From positions 124,001-188,000 of the forward strand of contig NZ_JAEHOK010000003.1 of assembly GCF_016236915.1 (NCBI RefSeq): a stretch of DNA of 64,000 nucleotides, given 5' to 3'. Made by a program: the position numbers and the translations under genes. Shown piece after piece: positions 1 to 7,986 of this stretch. The notes beneath the pieces are model-generated. The model was not told the DNA's origin, did not search any database, and was given only the letters and a program-made list of their open reading frames with translations. Positions within the stretch are counted from its first letter, which is position 1, and each line of letters begins with the position of its first letter. This stretch comes from Salegentibacter maritimus. GTDB lineage: Bacteria > Bacteroidota > Bacteroidia > Flavobacteriales > Flavobacteriaceae.

Positions 1-7
1 AGAATCA

Positions 8-27
8 AGCTCCCTAGACCGGGAGCT
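8..27. other. short inverted repeat at window edge
   Basis: AGCTCCC and GGGAGCT form a perfect 7-bp stem around the 6-nt loop TAGACC. It lies beyond the probable pflB terminator. No T-run follows on either strand, so it may belong to the neighbouring gene outside the window. Function unknown. Confidence 0.3.
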
Positions 28-57
28 ATGTATGAGCAAAAATTTAAATTAAAAGAT

Positions 58-93
58 GAGAGAACCTGCCAGGTTTAACTAACAGGATCTCTC
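58..93 (-). terminator. probable intrinsic terminator of pflB
   Basis: The arms GAGAGAACCTG and CAGGATCTCTC pair with one mismatch. On the minus strand the stem is followed by ATCTTTTAATTTAAATTTTT, a T-rich tail. It starts about 30 bp after the pflB stop codon. If real, a pflA activase gene further left would need its own promoter or read-through. Confidence 0.5.
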
Positions 94-125
94 ACCAACT
101 AACACAAAAACTAAAAAAACCAATT

Positions 126-2369
126 TTATAAACTTTCGTGGAAGGTTCTGGTAATCACTTCCAGTTGATGGGCTTTGGAAAGTCTTGTAAAGTTTACGGC
201 ATAACCAGAAACCCTTATAGTTAATTGAGGATAGTTCTCCGGATTTTTATAAGCATCCATTAAAGTATCCCTATCCAGAACATTTACGTTTAGGTGATGT
301 GCCCCCAGTTCAAAATACCCGTCTAACAGCCTACTAAGGTTTTCTATTTGATCTTCCCTGCTACTTCCCAAAGATTTTGGAATAATAGAAAAGGTATTGG
401 AAATTCCGTCCAGGGCATCTCTATAATCTAATTTTGCTACAGAGCTAAGTGCTGCTACCGCACCATCGGTATCTCTCCCATGCATTGGGTTAGCTCCCGG
501 AGCAAAAGCTTCTCCTTCTTTTCTGCCATCTGGGGTTGTTCCTGTTTTTTTACCATACATTACATTAGAGGTAATGGTAAGTAAAGAAAGGGTAGGCCGT
601 GCATTTTTATAGCAGGCGTGCTTTGCCAGTTCTTCAGAGAAAAACTTTGTTATATATGCGGCAATTTCATCTACCTTATCATTATCATTTCCAAATTTAG
701 GATAATCGCCCTCTACAATAAAGTCTACCGTTAAACCATCTTCATTTCTTACAGGTTTTACTTTTGCGTATTTAATGGCAGAGAGGGAATCGGCTATAAT
801 TGATATTCCTGCGGCCCCATAGGCCATATCAATACCAGGATCTGAATCTATTAAAGCCATTTGAGCTTTTTCATAATAATGCCTATCGTGCATATAATGA
901 ATTATGTTCATGGCCCTGGAGTAAACTTCTGCAATTTGGCTCATTGATTTTTTAAAGTTCTCCATCACAGCTTCGTATTCTAAATACTCCCCTTCTAGTA
1001 CCGAAATATCCTGAAGCACTTTCTTTCCTGAAATTTCTTCGCGACCTTCATTTAATGCCATCAATAAGGTTTTTGGTAGGTTTGTTCTGGCACCAAAAAA
1101 CTGAATTCTTTTCCCTAATTCCTGGTAAGAAACGCAGCAAGCGATCCCATAATCGTCAGAGCCACGTGTTTTCCGCATAAGATCGTCATTTTCATATTGT
1201 ATAGAAGAAGTATCTATAGAAACTTTTCCGCAGAACTTTTTAAATCCTTCCGGTAAATCTTTAGACCAAAGCACGGTAAGGTTAGGTTCTGGCGATGCGC
1301 CCAGATTATAAAGGGTTTGCAAAAATCTAAAGGATGTTTTGGTTACTTTGGTCCTTCCATCGTTAAATTGGCCTCCAATAGCCTCGGTAACCCAGGTGGG
1401 ATCACCACCAAAAATTTCGTCGTATGCGCCGGGCCTTAAGTGGCGAACCATACGTAGTTTCATCACAAACTGGTCTACCAATTCCTGTGCTTCAGACTCG
1501 GTGATAAGGCCTTTTTCTAAATCTTTTTCAATATAGATGTCTATAAAATTAGACACATTACCTAGCGACATAGCAGCACCATCCTGTTCTTTAACCGCCG
1601 CTAAATAGGCCATATACAGCCACTGAATAGCTTCTTTTGCAGAGGTTGCAGGCCTATTTAACTCCAAGCCGTAAGAATTGCCAAGAACGATCATGTCTTT
1701 TAAGGCTTTTATCTGCGAAGTAATCTCTTCGCGCAAACGTATTTTATGCTCATTCAACACGCCATTTACCGCTTTTAAATCGTTTTTCTTGGCTCTAATA
1801 AGTTCATCGGCACCATATAAAGCCAGGCGACGGTAATCTCCAATAATTCTTCCCCTGGCATAGTTATCGGGAAGGCCGGTAAGTATCCCAAGAGATCTGT
1901 ACTGTTTTATTTCATCGTCATAAGCCGAAAAAACACCATTATTATGGTCGCTGGTATGTTTAAACACGTTTTTAACCTCCTCAGCAACTTCCAAACCTCG
2001 TTCTGCAACGGCTCCTTCCACCACGCGTATTCCTCCAAAAGGCTTCATAGCCCTCTTTAATAACTCATCGGTTTGTAAGCCAACAATAAGTTCTAAATCT
2101 TTATTAATATATCCGGGTTTATGACTTGTAATACTTGAAATAGTTTCAGTATCAATGGCCAGGCAACCACCTTTATATCTTTCTTCCAGCATAGCTTCTA
2201 AGCAAATCTGCCAAAGCGTAGTGGTTCTTTGTGTGGGACCTTCCAAAAAGGAATCGTCTCCATAATATGGGATTACATTTTTTTCAACAAAAGCTTTTAC
2301 ATCTATTAAGGGAAGATTTAAAAGTTTTTTTTCAATAAGATCTTTTGTTTCTGCAGTTTGACTTTTCAT
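126..2369 (-). CDS. pflB: formate C-acetyltransferase (pyruvate formate-lyase)
   Basis: Glycyl-radical enzyme that splits pyruvate with CoA into acetyl-CoA and formate in anaerobic cytoplasm. The 747 residues match the family length of about 760. The adjacent catalytic cysteines are Cys411-Cys412 in [10 protein letters not shown], equivalent to E. coli Cys418-419. The glycyl-radical site is Gly722 in RVSGYAVNF, 26 residues from the end as in E. coli. A PFL-activating radical SAM enzyme is required but is not inside the window; it may lie just left of position 1. The next gene upstream on the same strand is an OFA-type carrier, a plausible formate partner, separated by a strong terminator. A TGA-N6-TCA palindrome upstream suggests anaerobic Crp/Fnr control. 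Confidence 0.96.
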   Translation of the reverse strand: MKSQTAETKDLIEKKLLNLPLIDVKAFVEKNVIPYYGDDSFLEGPTQRTTTLWQICLEAMLEERYKGGCLAIDTETISSITSHKPGYINKDLELIVGLQTDELLKRAMKPFGGIRVVEGAVAERGLEVAEEVKNVFKHTSDHNNGVFSAYDDEIKQYRSLGILTGLPDNYARGRIIGDYRRLALYGADELIRAKKNDLKAVNGVLNEHKIRLREEITSQIKALKDMIVLGNSYGLELNRPATSAKEAIQWLYMAYLAAVKEQDGAAMSLGNVSNFIDIYIEKDLEKGLITESEAQELVDQFVMKLRMVRHLRPGAYDEIFGGDPTWVTEAIGGQFNDGRTKVTKTSFRFLQTLYNLGASPEPNLTVLWSKDLPEGFKKFCGKVSIDTSSIQYENDDLMRKTRGSDDYGIACCVSYQELGKRIQFFGARTNLPKTLLMALNEGREEISGKKVLQDISVLEGEYLEYEAVMENFKKSMSQIAEVYSRAMNIIHYMHDRHYYEKAQMALIDSDPGIDMAYGAAGISIIADSLSAIKYAKVKPVRNEDGLTVDFIVEGDYPKFGNDNDKVDEIAAYITKFFSEELAKHACYKNARPTLSLLTITSNVMYGKKTGTTPDGRKEGEAFAPGANPMHGRDTDGAVAALSSVAKLDYRDALDGISNTFSIIPKSLGSSREDQIENLSRLLDGYFELGAHHLNVNVLDRDTLMDAYKNPENYPQLTIRVSGYAVNFTRLSKAHQLEVITRTFHESL

Positions 2370-2441
2370 AATACAGCATTTTGAATGAAAGAAATTTGGG
2401 TATTTTTTTAACCTTAGCGGGTCCTTTTATTAATATGCATA

Positions 2442-2484
2442 TAAAATAACTGCTCTTTGATACCATAATTACTGATTGAAATCA
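2442..2484 (-). promoter_or_regulatory. candidate Crp/Fnr box plus -7 element for pflB
   Basis: Within the 325-bp gap between pflB and the MFS gene, TGA-TTGAAA-TCA (2473-2484) forms a palindrome with flanks AC and TA. The minus-strand octamer TTATTTTA ends at 2442, 36.5 bp from the palindrome centre. This is the same spacing as at four other genes in the window. It is the weakest of the five, since neither half nor promoter is perfect. The rest of the gap holds the MFS terminator and nothing else recognised. Confidence 0.4.
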
Positions 2485-2597
2485 TATTTAGACATAAGCA
2501 TTTGAGAAGAAGGCAACTACAACGATTTTGTTAATAAGTTTTAAACAGCTTAAAAGGCAAGCTATTTTTGGTAAGTTCTGAAAGAAACCGGGGCTAT

Positions 2598-2664
2598 TAA
2601 AAAAACCGCCTAAAAACTTAGATATCATTAAACCAAATAACGATTCAAAAGTTTTTAGGCGGTT
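2598..2664 (-). terminator. intrinsic terminator of the OFA-type MFS gene
   Basis: A perfect 16-bp inverted repeat, AACCGCCTAAAAACTT (2604-2619) and AAGTTTTTAGGCGGTT (2649-2664), is followed on the minus strand by a run of T. It begins 31 bp after the MFS stop codon and should isolate the MFS transcript from pflB. Confidence 0.85.
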
Positions 2665-2694
2665 CCTTCTATATATAAAAAGCCTACTCAGATT

Positions 2695-3975
2695 TTAGCT
2701 TAAGATTGCTTTAGTTTGTTTTTTGGCATGAATAGCTACTTTTCTTTTTTTCAATTTTCGAATCTCCAATATGGTTAGCACCGATAAAAACAAGGCGATT
2801 ACCAAAAGGGCAGCAAAGAAATATAAGGTACCATTATAACTATTTGAAATAGACCTGGCCCAGGCAGCAAACAAGGGCCCTGCCATACCTGCTGCAGCCC
2901 AGGCGGTTAAAATATAGCCATGTATGGCCCCGAGTTCTTTAGTTCCAAACATATCGCCTATATAAGCGGGAACAGTAGAAAAACCACCTCCGTAACAAGA
3001 TAAAATTAAGAAAATAAGCACTTGAAATATCAAAGCATTGCCGGCAGAAGGCAATAAAAAGAACGCGATAATCTGAATACTAAAAAACAAGGCAAACATG
3101 AGGGGCCTTCCTATAAAATCAGACAAAGTTGCCCAGCCTATCCTACCCGCACCATTAAATAAGCCCATAAATCCTACCATAGTAGCAGCAGCTACCACGC
3201 CCATCCCGGCATATTCCTGGGCCATAGGCGAAGCTACCGAGATAATTGCAATCCCACAGGAAATATTTATAAAAAGCATCAACCATAAATACCAGAACCT
3301 TTTTGTCTTTACCGCTTCATTGGCAGTAAGCTGCGAAAGATCGGATTTCAGCACTTTCTTTCCGGTTTTTGTAATTTCTTTAAAGCCTTCAGGCAGCCAA
3401 TCTTTAGGAGGTGGGGCAAGATATAGAGAAGAAATCAATATTAATATAAAGTAGATACTGCCCATTATAAAAAAGGCATTTGCAATACCCACTGCCGCAA
3501 TAAGATAAACAATTACAGGGCTACTAATTAGCGCCGCAAATCCGAAACCCATAATAGCCAGGCCGGTTGCCAGCCCACGTTTATCGGGAAACCATTTTAC
3601 CAGGGTAGAAACAGGGGTTATATACCCTAAACCCAGTCCTACGCCCCCAAAAACACCATAGAATAAGTATAAAAGATAAAGGGATTCTAAATGAATTGCA
3701 ACTCCCGAGCCTATAATTCCAGCTCCGAAGAAAATGGCGGCAAGAAGCCCCGATTTCCTGGGACCTTTTTTTTCGAGATAATGGCCCAAAAAGGCTGCCG
3801 ATATTCCCAGAAAAAATATTGCCAAACTAAAGGTAAACTGGGTATCTGCCAGTTCCCATCCAAATTTTTCAATAAGTGGTTTTGTATAAACGCTCCAGGC
3901 ATAAACCGAACCAATCGAAATATGGATTCCTACTGCTGAGGCTGCAATAAGCCATCTATTTTTAACTTTTTCCAT
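2695..3975 (-). CDS. OFA-family MFS transporter (oxalate/formate antiporter-like)
   Basis: A 426-residue inner-membrane protein with about twelve hydrophobic segments and a basic C-terminal tail (KKRKVAIHAKKQTK). The N-terminal pattern NRWLIAASAVGIHISIGSVY, followed by AWSVYTKPL, is typical of the oxalate/formate antiporter branch of the major facilitator superfamily, which also holds L-lactate and other monocarboxylate carriers. Substrate cannot be read from sequence. Location beside pflB and an upstream palindrome shared with denitrification genes suggest export or exchange of formate or another fermentation acid under low oxygen. It is flanked by its own promoter region and a strong terminator, so it is probably monocistronic. 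Confidence 0.85.
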   Translation of the reverse strand: MEKVKNRWLIAASAVGIHISIGSVYAWSVYTKPLIEKFGWELADTQFTFSLAIFFLGISAAFLGHYLEKKGPRKSGLLAAIFFGAGIIGSGVAIHLESLYLLYLFYGVFGGVGLGLGYITPVSTLVKWFPDKRGLATGLAIMGFGFAALISSPVIVYLIAAVGIANAFFIMGSIYFILILISSLYLAPPPKDWLPEGFKEITKTGKKVLKSDLSQLTANEAVKTKRFWYLWLMLFINISCGIAIISVASPMAQEYAGMGVVAAATMVGFMGLFNGAGRIGWATLSDFIGRPLMFALFFSIQIIAFFLLPSAGNALIFQVLIFLILSCYGGGFSTVPAYIGDMFGTKELGAIHGYILTAWAAAGMAGPLFAAWARSISNSYNGTLYFFAALLVIALFLSVLTILEIRKLKKRKVAIHAKKQTKAILS

Positions 3976-3998
3976 ATCTAAAATGTTTTTAGGATTTA

Positions 3999-4043
3999 CA
4001 AAGTAAAAATATGGGCGTGCAAAAAAACCTGACCAACATCAGG
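3999..4043 (-). promoter_or_regulatory. candidate Crp/Fnr box and -7 element of the MFS gene
   Basis: CCTGA-CCAACA-TCAGG (4028-4043) is a perfect 5-bp palindrome with the TGA-N6-TCA core. On the minus strand TTACTTTG, close to the Bacteroidota consensus TAnnTTTG, ends at 3999, exactly 36.5 bp from the palindrome centre. The start codon is 24 bp further on. Confidence 0.6.
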
Positions 4044-4119
4044 ATATAGAATAATAAGCATATTTCTATAAAAAGTTAAAAAAGTATAGTCGGAGTAGTT
4101 TTTTAGGAAGCGGTGGAAT

Positions 4120-4173
4120 AACCGGGCTATATCATTAGGGCAGTAAAAAGTGTACCAGCTCTATAACCCGGTT
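4120..4173 (-). terminator. inverted repeat after the P-type ATPase gene
   Basis: AACCGGGCTATA and TATAACCCGGTT pair with one mismatch over a 30-nt loop, starting 10 bp beyond the ATPase stop codon. The minus-strand side lacks a clear T-run (ATTCCACC follows), so termination is only possible. Confidence 0.4.
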
Positions 4174-4182
4174 TTATGGCTA

Positions 4183-6111
4183 TTAAAATTTCTTCTTTTG
4201 TAACCTAACGGCATTTAATATGGCCAATAGTGCCACTCCTACATCAGCAAAAACGGCTTCCCACATCCCGGCGCTTCCCATGGCTCCAAGTAATAGAACC
4301 AAAGCTTTTACACCAAATGCCATCCCAATATTTTGCCATACAATATATCTAGTACTTTTTCCAATTTGTATTCCCTGTAAAATTTTAGATAATTGATCGG
4401 TTTGTATAACCACGTCGGCTGTATCTATGGCTACATCGCTACCAAGTGCCCCCATAGCAATCCCCACATCGCTGCCTGCCAATACCGGGGAATCATTAAT
4501 GCCATCTCCCACAAAAGCAATTGTTCTTTTGGCGTCTTTTTTAAGTTCTGTAAGTTCACGTAGCTTATCCTGCGGTAACATTTCCCCTTTTGCATTGTCT
4601 ATATCCAGTTTGGCAGCAACTTCCCGAACAATTGCCCGGGTATCTCCCGAAAGCATAATTATTTCTTTTATTCCATAGTTTTTCAATGCCTCAAGACTGG
4701 CTTTGGCATCCTCTTTTAATTCATCTGCCAGGGTGATATAACCAACATATTTATGGTCTATGGCCAGTCCTACAACAGATGCTGCCATTGTCTCCAATTC
4801 TTTTGGAAAACTAATATGGTACTGTTCCATAAGTTTAGGGTTGCCGGCCAGTACCTGCTTCCCGTTAATCACTCCTACCAGGCCTTTTCCAGAAATCTCT
4901 TTAAGATCTTTTACTTCATAATGTTTTGTTGCCTCTATTTCGGCAAGAATTGCTTTGGCAATAGGATGGGTAGACTTTCTTTCTAATGCCAGCAAATAAT
5001 CAAAAAATTTTGATTGGTCTATTCCTACTGTTTCTACCTTTTGAATTTTAAAAACCCCTTTGGTAAGTGTTCCCGTTTTGTCTACCACCAGGGTATTTAT
5101 TTTAGTTATTTTATCTAAAAAGGAAGCTCCTTTAAATAGAATTCCATTTGCCGATGCTGCGCCCAATCCGCCAAAATAGCCTAAAGGAATAGAAACAACC
5201 AATGCACAAGGGCAGGAAATTACCAGGAAAACCAGTGCACGGTACAACCAGTCATTAAAAATGTAATCTTCTATAAAAAAATAGGGTAAAAAAGTAAGTG
5301 CTAAGGCGGCAAACACAACAATAGGTGTATAGATGCGGGCAAATTTCCGAATAAACAATTCGGTTTTAGACTTTCTGGCACTGGCATTTTGAACTAGATC
5401 AATGATCCTGGCTACCGCACTATCTTTAAAAACTTTTGTGGTCTCTATTTCAATAAGCCCCTCCAAATTGATCGCCCCGCTTAATACCTGCTCATTCTTT
5501 CTTATAAGTCTTGGTTTACTTTCACCGGTTAATGCAGCGGTATTTAGCCGGGCTTTATCAGAAAGAAGTTTTCCGTCTAGCGGAATCTTTTCGCCGGGCT
5601 TTACCTGTATTTTCTCGCCAATCTTCACTTTCTCCGGATGCAGGCTTTCAAACCTATTATCTCTCCAAACCGAAGCGATATTGGGGCGAACATCTAATAA
5701 AGATTTTATACTGCTTTTAGCCCGCTTTACGGCCTTTTCCTGAAACAACTCACCTACAGTATAGAATAACATTACCGCTACGCCTTCTGGATATTCTTTA
5801 ATAGCAAAAGCTCCAATAGTAGCTATAGACATTAAAAAAAATTCGGTAAAAAAATCTCCTGCCCAGATATTTTTAATTCCATTTTTAAGCACCGGAAAGC
5901 CTACAGGGATATAGGCCAGGATGTACCAACTTAACCTTATAAAACCTTCAAAAAAAGAAACCTCAAAAAGGTCTAAAAGAAGTCCTGTTACAAGAAGAAA
6001 AAAACTAAGAGCGGCAGGAAAATATGTCCTAAAAATTTCTTTCTTGTTTTTCTTAATGTGCTTTTTTCCTTTTAAATGCTCATCCCGGTATTTTATATTG
6101 TTCCTTTTCAT
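4183..6111 (-). CDS. heavy-metal P1B-type ATPase (Zn/Cd/Pb exporter type)
   Basis: ATP-driven efflux of divalent soft metals across the inner membrane. The protein has 642 residues. The transmembrane metal-binding motif is Cys300-Pro-Cys302 (SCPCALVVS), the phosphorylated aspartate is Asp344 in DKTGTLT, and GDGINDSPVLAGSDVGIAMG marks the hinge of the P domain. The C-terminal FADVGVALLAILNAVRL resembles the last helix of ZntA/CadA, which carries the Asp used by zinc-type pumps. The N-terminus is Lys/His-rich (HLKGKKHIKKNKK) and has no GMxCxxC metal-binding domain. Its neighbours are a Fur-family regulator and an RND metal efflux system, which supports zinc/cadmium resistance. It has its own leader after the regulator's terminator. 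Confidence 0.92.
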   Translation of the reverse strand: MKRNNIKYRDEHLKGKKHIKKNKKEIFRTYFPAALSFFLLVTGLLLDLFEVSFFEGFIRLSWYILAYIPVGFPVLKNGIKNIWAGDFFTEFFLMSIATIGAFAIKEYPEGVAVMLFYTVGELFQEKAVKRAKSSIKSLLDVRPNIASVWRDNRFESLHPEKVKIGEKIQVKPGEKIPLDGKLLSDKARLNTAALTGESKPRLIRKNEQVLSGAINLEGLIEIETTKVFKDSAVARIIDLVQNASARKSKTELFIRKFARIYTPIVVFAALALTFLPYFFIEDYIFNDWLYRALVFLVISCPCALVVSIPLGYFGGLGAASANGILFKGASFLDKITKINTLVVDKTGTLTKGVFKIQKVETVGIDQSKFFDYLLALERKSTHPIAKAILAEIEATKHYEVKDLKEISGKGLVGVINGKQVLAGNPKLMEQYHISFPKELETMAASVVGLAIDHKYVGYITLADELKEDAKASLEALKNYGIKEIIMLSGDTRAIVREVAAKLDIDNAKGEMLPQDKLRELTELKKDAKRTIAFVGDGINDSPVLAGSDVGIAMGALGSDVAIDTADVVIQTDQLSKILQGIQIGKSTRYIVWQNIGMAFGVKALVLLLGAMGSAGMWEAVFADVGVALLAILNAVRLQKKKF

Positions 6112-6197
6112 AATTCTGAATACTTGTTTATTTAATTTAGAACTTCAAATTACGAGCAAGATGTAGTGCCACAGAAGTGCATTTATTCCTATAATAA

Positions 6198-6238
6198 AAT
6201 AGGGCTGCTTGAAAATATATTTTTCAAACAGCCCTATT
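6198..6238 (-). terminator. intrinsic terminator after the Fur-family gene
   Basis: AATAGGGCTG and CAGCCCTATT form a perfect 10-bp stem, extended inside by TTGAAAA/TTTTCAA after a one-base mismatch. On the minus strand it is followed by TTATTATAGG-type T-rich sequence. It separates the czc-like operon from the ATPase gene. Confidence 0.75.
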
Positions 6239-6283
6239 AACAAGCTTGTTTTCTTAAGGCCTGCACACTAGACCTATAAGGAG

Positions 6284-6694
6284 TTAGCCCTCACATTGAT
6301 CGCAAATACCCTTTACCACTAAATTGGCATCTTTTACCACAAAACCTTTAGGCAAATTAATATGCGGTATTTTCCTATCGGTTAAACACTGTGTTTCATT
6401 ACATTTTACGCAGTGAAAATGAAGATGGAGGTCTTGCGGATCACACATACAATCTTCTTCACAAAGCGCATATTTTTGAACGCCCGTACCATCATCAATT
6501 TGGTGAACCACTCCTTTCTCTTCAAAAGTTTTTAAGGTGCGGTATAAGGTTGTTCGGTCAGATTGCCCCATAAAGTCTTCAATATCGCTAAGGCTGCTGG
6601 CAATGTTTTTCTTTGCCAGGTAATCATAAACCAGAATCCTTACCGCAGTGGGCCTAATACTTCTTTCGCTTAATTTTATCTGAATCTCTTCCAT
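6284..6694 (-). CDS. Fur-family metal-responsive transcriptional regulator
   Basis: A 136-residue DNA-binding repressor with an N-terminal winged helix (RPTAVRILVYDYL to TLYRTLKTFEEKGVVH) and a C-terminal metal-sensing half. The structural zinc site is clear: Cys95-x2-Cys98 (HCVKC) and Cys131-x2-Cys134 (CDQC). His90, His92 and His94 (HLHFHC) and extra cysteines in CEEDCMCD give further metal ligands. It ends 9 bp before the adaptor gene start region of the same strand and would be last in the efflux operon, so it probably senses zinc or a related metal and controls this block. Fur, Zur and PerR subtypes cannot be separated confidently by eye; context favours a zinc-type sensor. Confidence 0.85.
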   Translation of the reverse strand: MEEIQIKLSERSIRPTAVRILVYDYLAKKNIASSLSDIEDFMGQSDRTTLYRTLKTFEEKGVVHQIDDGTGVQKYALCEEDCMCDPQDLHLHFHCVKCNETQCLTDRKIPHINLPKGFVVKDANLVVKGICDQCEG

Positions 6695-6703
6695 AACATC
6701 ATT

Positions 6704-7894
6704 TTAGTGAGAATGCCCGCCTTCATCCTTATTCATTTGAGCATCTAAATAATACGCATTATTTTGAACAAAACGGGTTGCTTTTGGAAGGTCTTCCATT
6801 ATTTTTACAGATACCCAACCATTAACAACTTCACCCTTAATAATTTCTACAGGCCGCATACTCCAGTTTTCTCCTTCTTCCTGGGCGGTAAAAGCATAGT
6901 AGCTTTCCCCATCTCTAAAAATAGCTTCTTCGGGAAGGGCCAAACTTTGTCTATTTTCTATATGTATCCTGCCTTTTACGTACATCCCCGGGATTAAACC
7001 TTGTGGTTTATCCTTTATTTCAGCATGTACATGTACAGCTTTTGGATCCTGTTCAAAAGTTTTACTTATAGAAATAATATAGGCTTCAATCTCTTCTCCC
7101 GGCTTAGACGCCACAGAAAATGTTACATTCTGCCCAACTTCAACTTTTGCCACATCCTTTTCAAACACCATTAAATCGGCGTGAACATGATCTGTATTTA
7201 CAATTTCGAACATAGAAGTTTGAGAAGCCACATACTGACCGGTTTTAACATTCACCTGCTCTATAGCTCCTTCAATAGGGCTTCTCACCGGAATTTGCTG
7301 GATGATATTTCCCTCTTCTATAGTTTTGGGGTTAAGGTGTAAAAGTCGCAATTTGGAACGTAAACCTTTTACACGGCTTCTGGAACTCTCTAAGGCAGCC
7401 TCTGCTCTTTGAAAAGTTTCTCCCGAACCTACACCCTCGTTATATAAAAGCTCCTGGCGCGCAAATTCTTTTTCCTGTAACCTCTTGTCGGTAAACGCAT
7501 CCAGGTATTTGGTTTGTATCTCAATAATATCGGGATGACTTACATACGCAATTACTTCTCCTTTGCTAACCTCGTCTCCTTCTATCACCAATATTTTAAC
7601 CACATTTGCCCCCATTACCGTGGTTACCGTGGCCTCGCTTTGCGGCGGGACTTCCAATTGCCCGTTGGCCGATACAAAACCACTTATATTCCTTTTGCTT
7701 AAGGTATCTATTTTTATCCCCAGGCTTTCAAACTGATTTTTTGTAAGCATTGCCTCTTTAACATGTGTCGTCTCTTTATTTTCTTTAGAGGTTTCAGTTT
7801 CTTCGGCTTTGCTTGTATTCTCGTTACAGGAGAAAAAGCTGAATATTATTAAAATCAGGAAACTATATTTTGTATATCTACTTAAGTGTATCAT
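6704..7894 (-). CDS. RND efflux periplasmic adaptor, CzcB/CusB-like lipoprotein
   Basis: Membrane fusion protein that links the inner-membrane RND pump to the outer-membrane channel. The N-terminus is a lipoprotein signal (FLILIIFSFFSCNEN), giving Cys23 as the probable lipid anchor. A barrel-sandwich half at residues 80-120 (ANVVKILVIEGDEVSKGEVI), a coiled-coil hairpin around 130-190 and the second sandwich half (IPVRSPIEGAIEQVNVKTGQ) follow the family order. The tail GGHSH is a likely metal-binding site. The gene lies between the CzcA-TolC fusion and the Fur-family regulator with a short repeat-filled gap upstream, as an operon. Confidence 0.9.
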   Translation of the reverse strand: MIHLSRYTKYSFLILIIFSFFSCNENTSKAEETETSKENKETTHVKEAMLTKNQFESLGIKIDTLSKRNISGFVSANGQLEVPPQSEATVTTVMGANVVKILVIEGDEVSKGEVIAYVSHPDIIEIQTKYLDAFTDKRLQEKEFARQELLYNEGVGSGETFQRAEAALESSRSRVKGLRSKLRLLHLNPKTIEEGNIIQQIPVRSPIEGAIEQVNVKTGQYVASQTSMFEIVNTDHVHADLMVFEKDVAKVEVGQNVTFSVASKPGEEIEAYIISISKTFEQDPKAVHVHAEIKDKPQGLIPGMYVKGRIHIENRQSLALPEEAIFRDGESYYAFTAQEEGENWSMRPVEIIKGEVVNGWVSVKIMEDLPKATRFVQNNAYYLDAQMNKDEGGHSH

Positions 7895-7919
7895 TCTTCT
7901 AATTGTTTAGGTAAAATCA

Positions 7920-7986
7920 CCTCGTGGCAAGCCTACGAGGCATTAACTGAAAATATTTTTATTTCGAGGCAAACCTCCCGGCATTA
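7920..7986. repeat. dispersed intergenic repeat, copy 1
   Basis: CCTCGTGGCAAGCCTACGAGG forms one hairpin (CCTCG/CGAGG), then GAGGCAAACCTC forms a second, ending in CCCGGCATTA. Related copies lie at 36500-36570 and 47303-47372. The last three bases supply the stop codon of the CzcA-TolC gene. Confidence 0.7.

Noticed and set aside
4183-6111. Copper-type P-type ATPase (CopA)
   Set aside because: There is no N-terminal GMxCxxC domain, and the last helix matches zinc/cadmium pumps; the neighbouring regulator and pump also favour zinc.
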